Assembly: GCA_003131945.1 (NCBI GenBank)
Contig: PKWD01000097.1
Location: 3,618 to 9,957 of the forward strand
Reading direction: 5' to 3'
DNA from: Acidimicrobiaceae bacterium
Lineage (GTDB): Bacteria; Actinomycetota; Acidimicrobiia; Acidimicrobiales; UBA8190
Length of the DNA: 6,340 nucleotides
Positions 5,277 through 6,340 of the stretch are shown one piece after another. Both the position numbers and the translations under genes were made by a program. Every line of letters starts with the position of its first letter. Within the stretch, counting starts at the first letter, position 1. The notes under the pieces were generated by a model. The model saw only the letters and a list, made by a program, of their open reading frames with translations, was not told the DNA's origin and ran no database searches.

Positions 5277-5731
5277 GACCCACCACCTTCGGGAACGAAG
5301 CACTCGATGTCCTGCATCTGCCCGATCCGCTCCCCTGCCGGCCGCCACCGGGCCGTGACCCGCATGCCGCTGGCCATCGCTTCGGGGCCGGCGGCGTCGA
5401 CGACATGGAGCATGGCCGTGTCGGCCCCGTCGAGCTGCACGAGCGCCCAGGCGAAGGGCCGGTCGAGCGGTTGGCCCTTCAACGGTGTCGAGGCCCAGGC
5501 CCACGTGGTGACCACGCCCGACTGTCCCACCTCCACCAGCTCGCCGACGTCCTCGGACGTGATCGGGTCATACTCCGTCGGCGGCACCACCACCCGTCCG
5601 CTCGGCGTCGTCGCCCCCAGGATCCGCCCGTCGCGCAACCCCGTGAGAAAGCCCCCGATGACCGGCCCCACCGACCGGGTGTAGGTGTACTCGATGAAGT
5701 GCGGTGCCCTCAGGACCTCGCTCTCAGTCAT
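5273..5731 (-). CDS. DUF35-like OB-fold protein lacking the zinc cysteines
   Basis: 152 residues from ATG 5731. It is a paralogue of the next gene: GVVTTWAWASTPLKGQPLD here lines up with GIVTTYCVVNVPFQGQSIE there, and both continue with an L-D-G-A stretch and a G-M-R-V turn. In the zinc ribbon region, GATTPSGRVVVPPTEYDP (39-56), the PP is kept but the four metal positions are T41, S44, D55 and T58. It therefore probably binds no zinc and may act as a scaffold or dimer partner. The stop overlaps the next start in ATGA. An in-frame GTG at 5749 would add six residues. I prefer ATG 5731 because a TANNNT box sits six bases before it, suggesting a leaderless transcript, and no ribosome binding site serves either start. 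In mycobacteria the two domains appear fused in Rv3521; this is from memory. Confidence 0.82.
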   Translation of the reverse strand: MTESEVLRAPHFIEYTYTRSVGPVIGGFLTGLRDGRILGATTPSGRVVVPPTEYDPITSEDVGELVEVGQSGVVTTWAWASTPLKGQPLDRPFAWALVQLDGADTAMLHVVDAAGPEAMASGMRVTARWRPAGERIGQMQDIECFVPEGGGS

Positions 5732-5737
5732 CGGCCG

Positions 5738-5767
5738 AAAGTAGAACACATTTCATTTCGGTGCCAG
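5738..5767 (-). promoter_or_regulatory. Candidate leaderless promoter of the DUF35/Ltp operon
   Basis: On the minus strand CTGGCA (5767-5762, four of six matches to TTGACA) is separated by 18 bases from TACTTT (5743-5738, TANNNT type). A start seven bases after the -10 would fall on the A of ATG 5731, giving a leaderless mRNA, which is common in actinobacteria. The AT-rich patch here (GAAATGAAATGTGTTCTAC) stands out from its GC-rich surroundings. No repressor operator with clear dyad symmetry was seen. Confidence 0.4.
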
Positions 5768-5786
5768 CGTGGAGCGGGCGCCGGGA

Positions 5787-6340
5787 TCAGGGCAGGGTGA
5801 CATGGGTCGTCAGCGACGACGGCGACCAGGCGAAGGCATACACGCCGGACCGGGCGACGAAGAGGTGCGCATGGAGCCGGGTTTGGACGTACCCGACAGC
5901 GGCGGTGGCCTCGTGATCCGGCAGCGCATCGTCGACGCCCTCGTTCGGGCTCAGCACGAAGACGACCAGCCGACGATTGACGGGCACCGTCTGATGGCCC
6001 TCGACGAATGCGTAGACGGAGTCCCTTCGCGAGAACCGCCCGATGACCCCCTGGGAGGCGATGACCTCTGCACTCGGCGGGATCATGGTCTCGGCACGGG
6101 CCAGCGCCGCCGCCGCCGGTGGGTCGACCGATATCCAACCCTTGGGAATGGTGGGCAGGGCGACGAAGGCGAGCTCCCCGAGAAGCGTCGCCCACACGGC
6201 CACAGCCACCGCGGCCACCCGCCGGCCTCGCCTGCCGCCCCCGATCAGGCGCAGGAGCACCATGACCGATCCGACCAGGAGAAACGGCATGGCGGGCCAC
6301 GACTGGAAGGCGGCGCCGTATCTGACGAAGAGGCCGCTGC
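5787..6340 (-). CDS. Membrane protein, C-terminal part (5' end beyond window), possibly DUF2079-like
   Basis: The frame stays open to the right edge, giving about 183 residues of the C-terminus. The ATG at 6290 is internal, because coding-like sequence (LFVRYGAAFQSWPAM) continues upstream of it. Two hydrophobic segments, one around PFLLVGSVMVLLRLI and one around VAAVAVAVWATLLGELAFVA, are separated by a basic GGGRRGRR loop that is probably cytoplasmic. A soluble tail with IPPSAEVIASQGVIGRFSRR follows. The order of a last membrane helix, then a 'PPSAxVxAS...SxR..vY' segment and a beta-rich tail, resembles DUF2079 and related multi-pass membrane proteins with a GT-C-like fold. I cannot confirm the family from this fragment. 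It ends in TGA, 55 bases before the DUF35 gene on the same strand. No terminator is visible between them. Confidence 0.6.
   Translation of the reverse strand, partial: SGLFVRYGAAFQSWPAMPFLLVGSVMVLLRLIGGGRRGRRVAAVAVAVWATLLGELAFVALPTIPKGWISVDPPAAAALARAETMIPPSAEVIASQGVIGRFSRRDSVYAFVEGHQTVPVNRRLVVFVLSPNEGVDDALPDHEATAAVGYVQTRLHAHLFVARSGVYAFAWSPSSLTTHVTLP

Noticed and set aside
5277..5504. 76-residue N-terminal extension of the zinc DUF35 protein
   Set aside because: It overlaps the other DUF35 gene out of frame and is arginine-rich shadow; the ATGA junction gives a natural start.
4767..5684. 305-codon open frame on the plus strand opposite the DUF35 genes
   Set aside because: Antisense to two recognisable paralogous DUF35 genes; no motif of its own.
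5728..6300. 190-codon minus-strand frame overlapping the partial membrane protein
   Set aside because: Its composition is arginine- and glycine-rich without hydrophobic segments, while the competing frame has coherent membrane helices and stays open to the window edge.

Overview
The window reads as a piece of chromosome from a high-GC actinobacterium. An Acidimicrobiia-like organism is my best guess, made from gene content and style rather than a database match. The evidence is very high GC with long antisense open frames, GTG starts, a P450-type [3Fe-4S] ferredoxin, Ltp-type thiolase-like proteins paired with DUF35 proteins, and a possible leaderless start. Every supported gene lies on the minus strand, so transcription runs from high to low coordinates.

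Right edge (6340-5787): the C-terminal part of a membrane protein that starts outside the window. After a 55-base gap with a candidate leaderless promoter come four tightly coupled genes (5731-2487): a DUF35 protein without zinc cysteines, a DUF35 protein with a zinc ribbon, an Ltp4-like thiolase-fold protein and an Ltp3-like thiolase-fold protein. Their junctions are a 4-base overlap, a 1-base overlap and a 1-base gap. From memory this matches the Rv3521-ltp4-ltp3 order of the mycobacterial sterol catabolic region, where Rv3521 appears to be one protein about as long as two DUF35 domains. Neither thiolase-like protein keeps the usual nucleophilic cysteine. The module is therefore more likely to work as a carbon-carbon bond-cleaving (retro-aldol) or acyl-CoA complex than as a classical thiolase.

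A short spacer (2486-2405) holds three tandem copies of a 14-15 base repeat, an inverted repeat, a candidate -10 box and a strong ribosome binding site. It leads into a second group (2404-72): a 65-residue ferredoxin, glutamyl-tRNA synthetase (gltX) from a GTG start 5 bases after the ferredoxin stop, and a membrane-anchored YdcF/SanA-type DUF218 protein. At the left edge, positions 26-1 on the minus strand read as the first 26 nucleotides of a tRNA, most likely tRNA-Gln. A tRNA-Gln next to gltX makes sense where GluRS also mischarges tRNA-Gln with glutamate for conversion by GatCAB.

No insertion sequences, CRISPR arrays, phage genes or defence genes were seen. The most notable content is the split DUF35/Ltp module with its complementary loss of active-site residues, and the partial tRNA.
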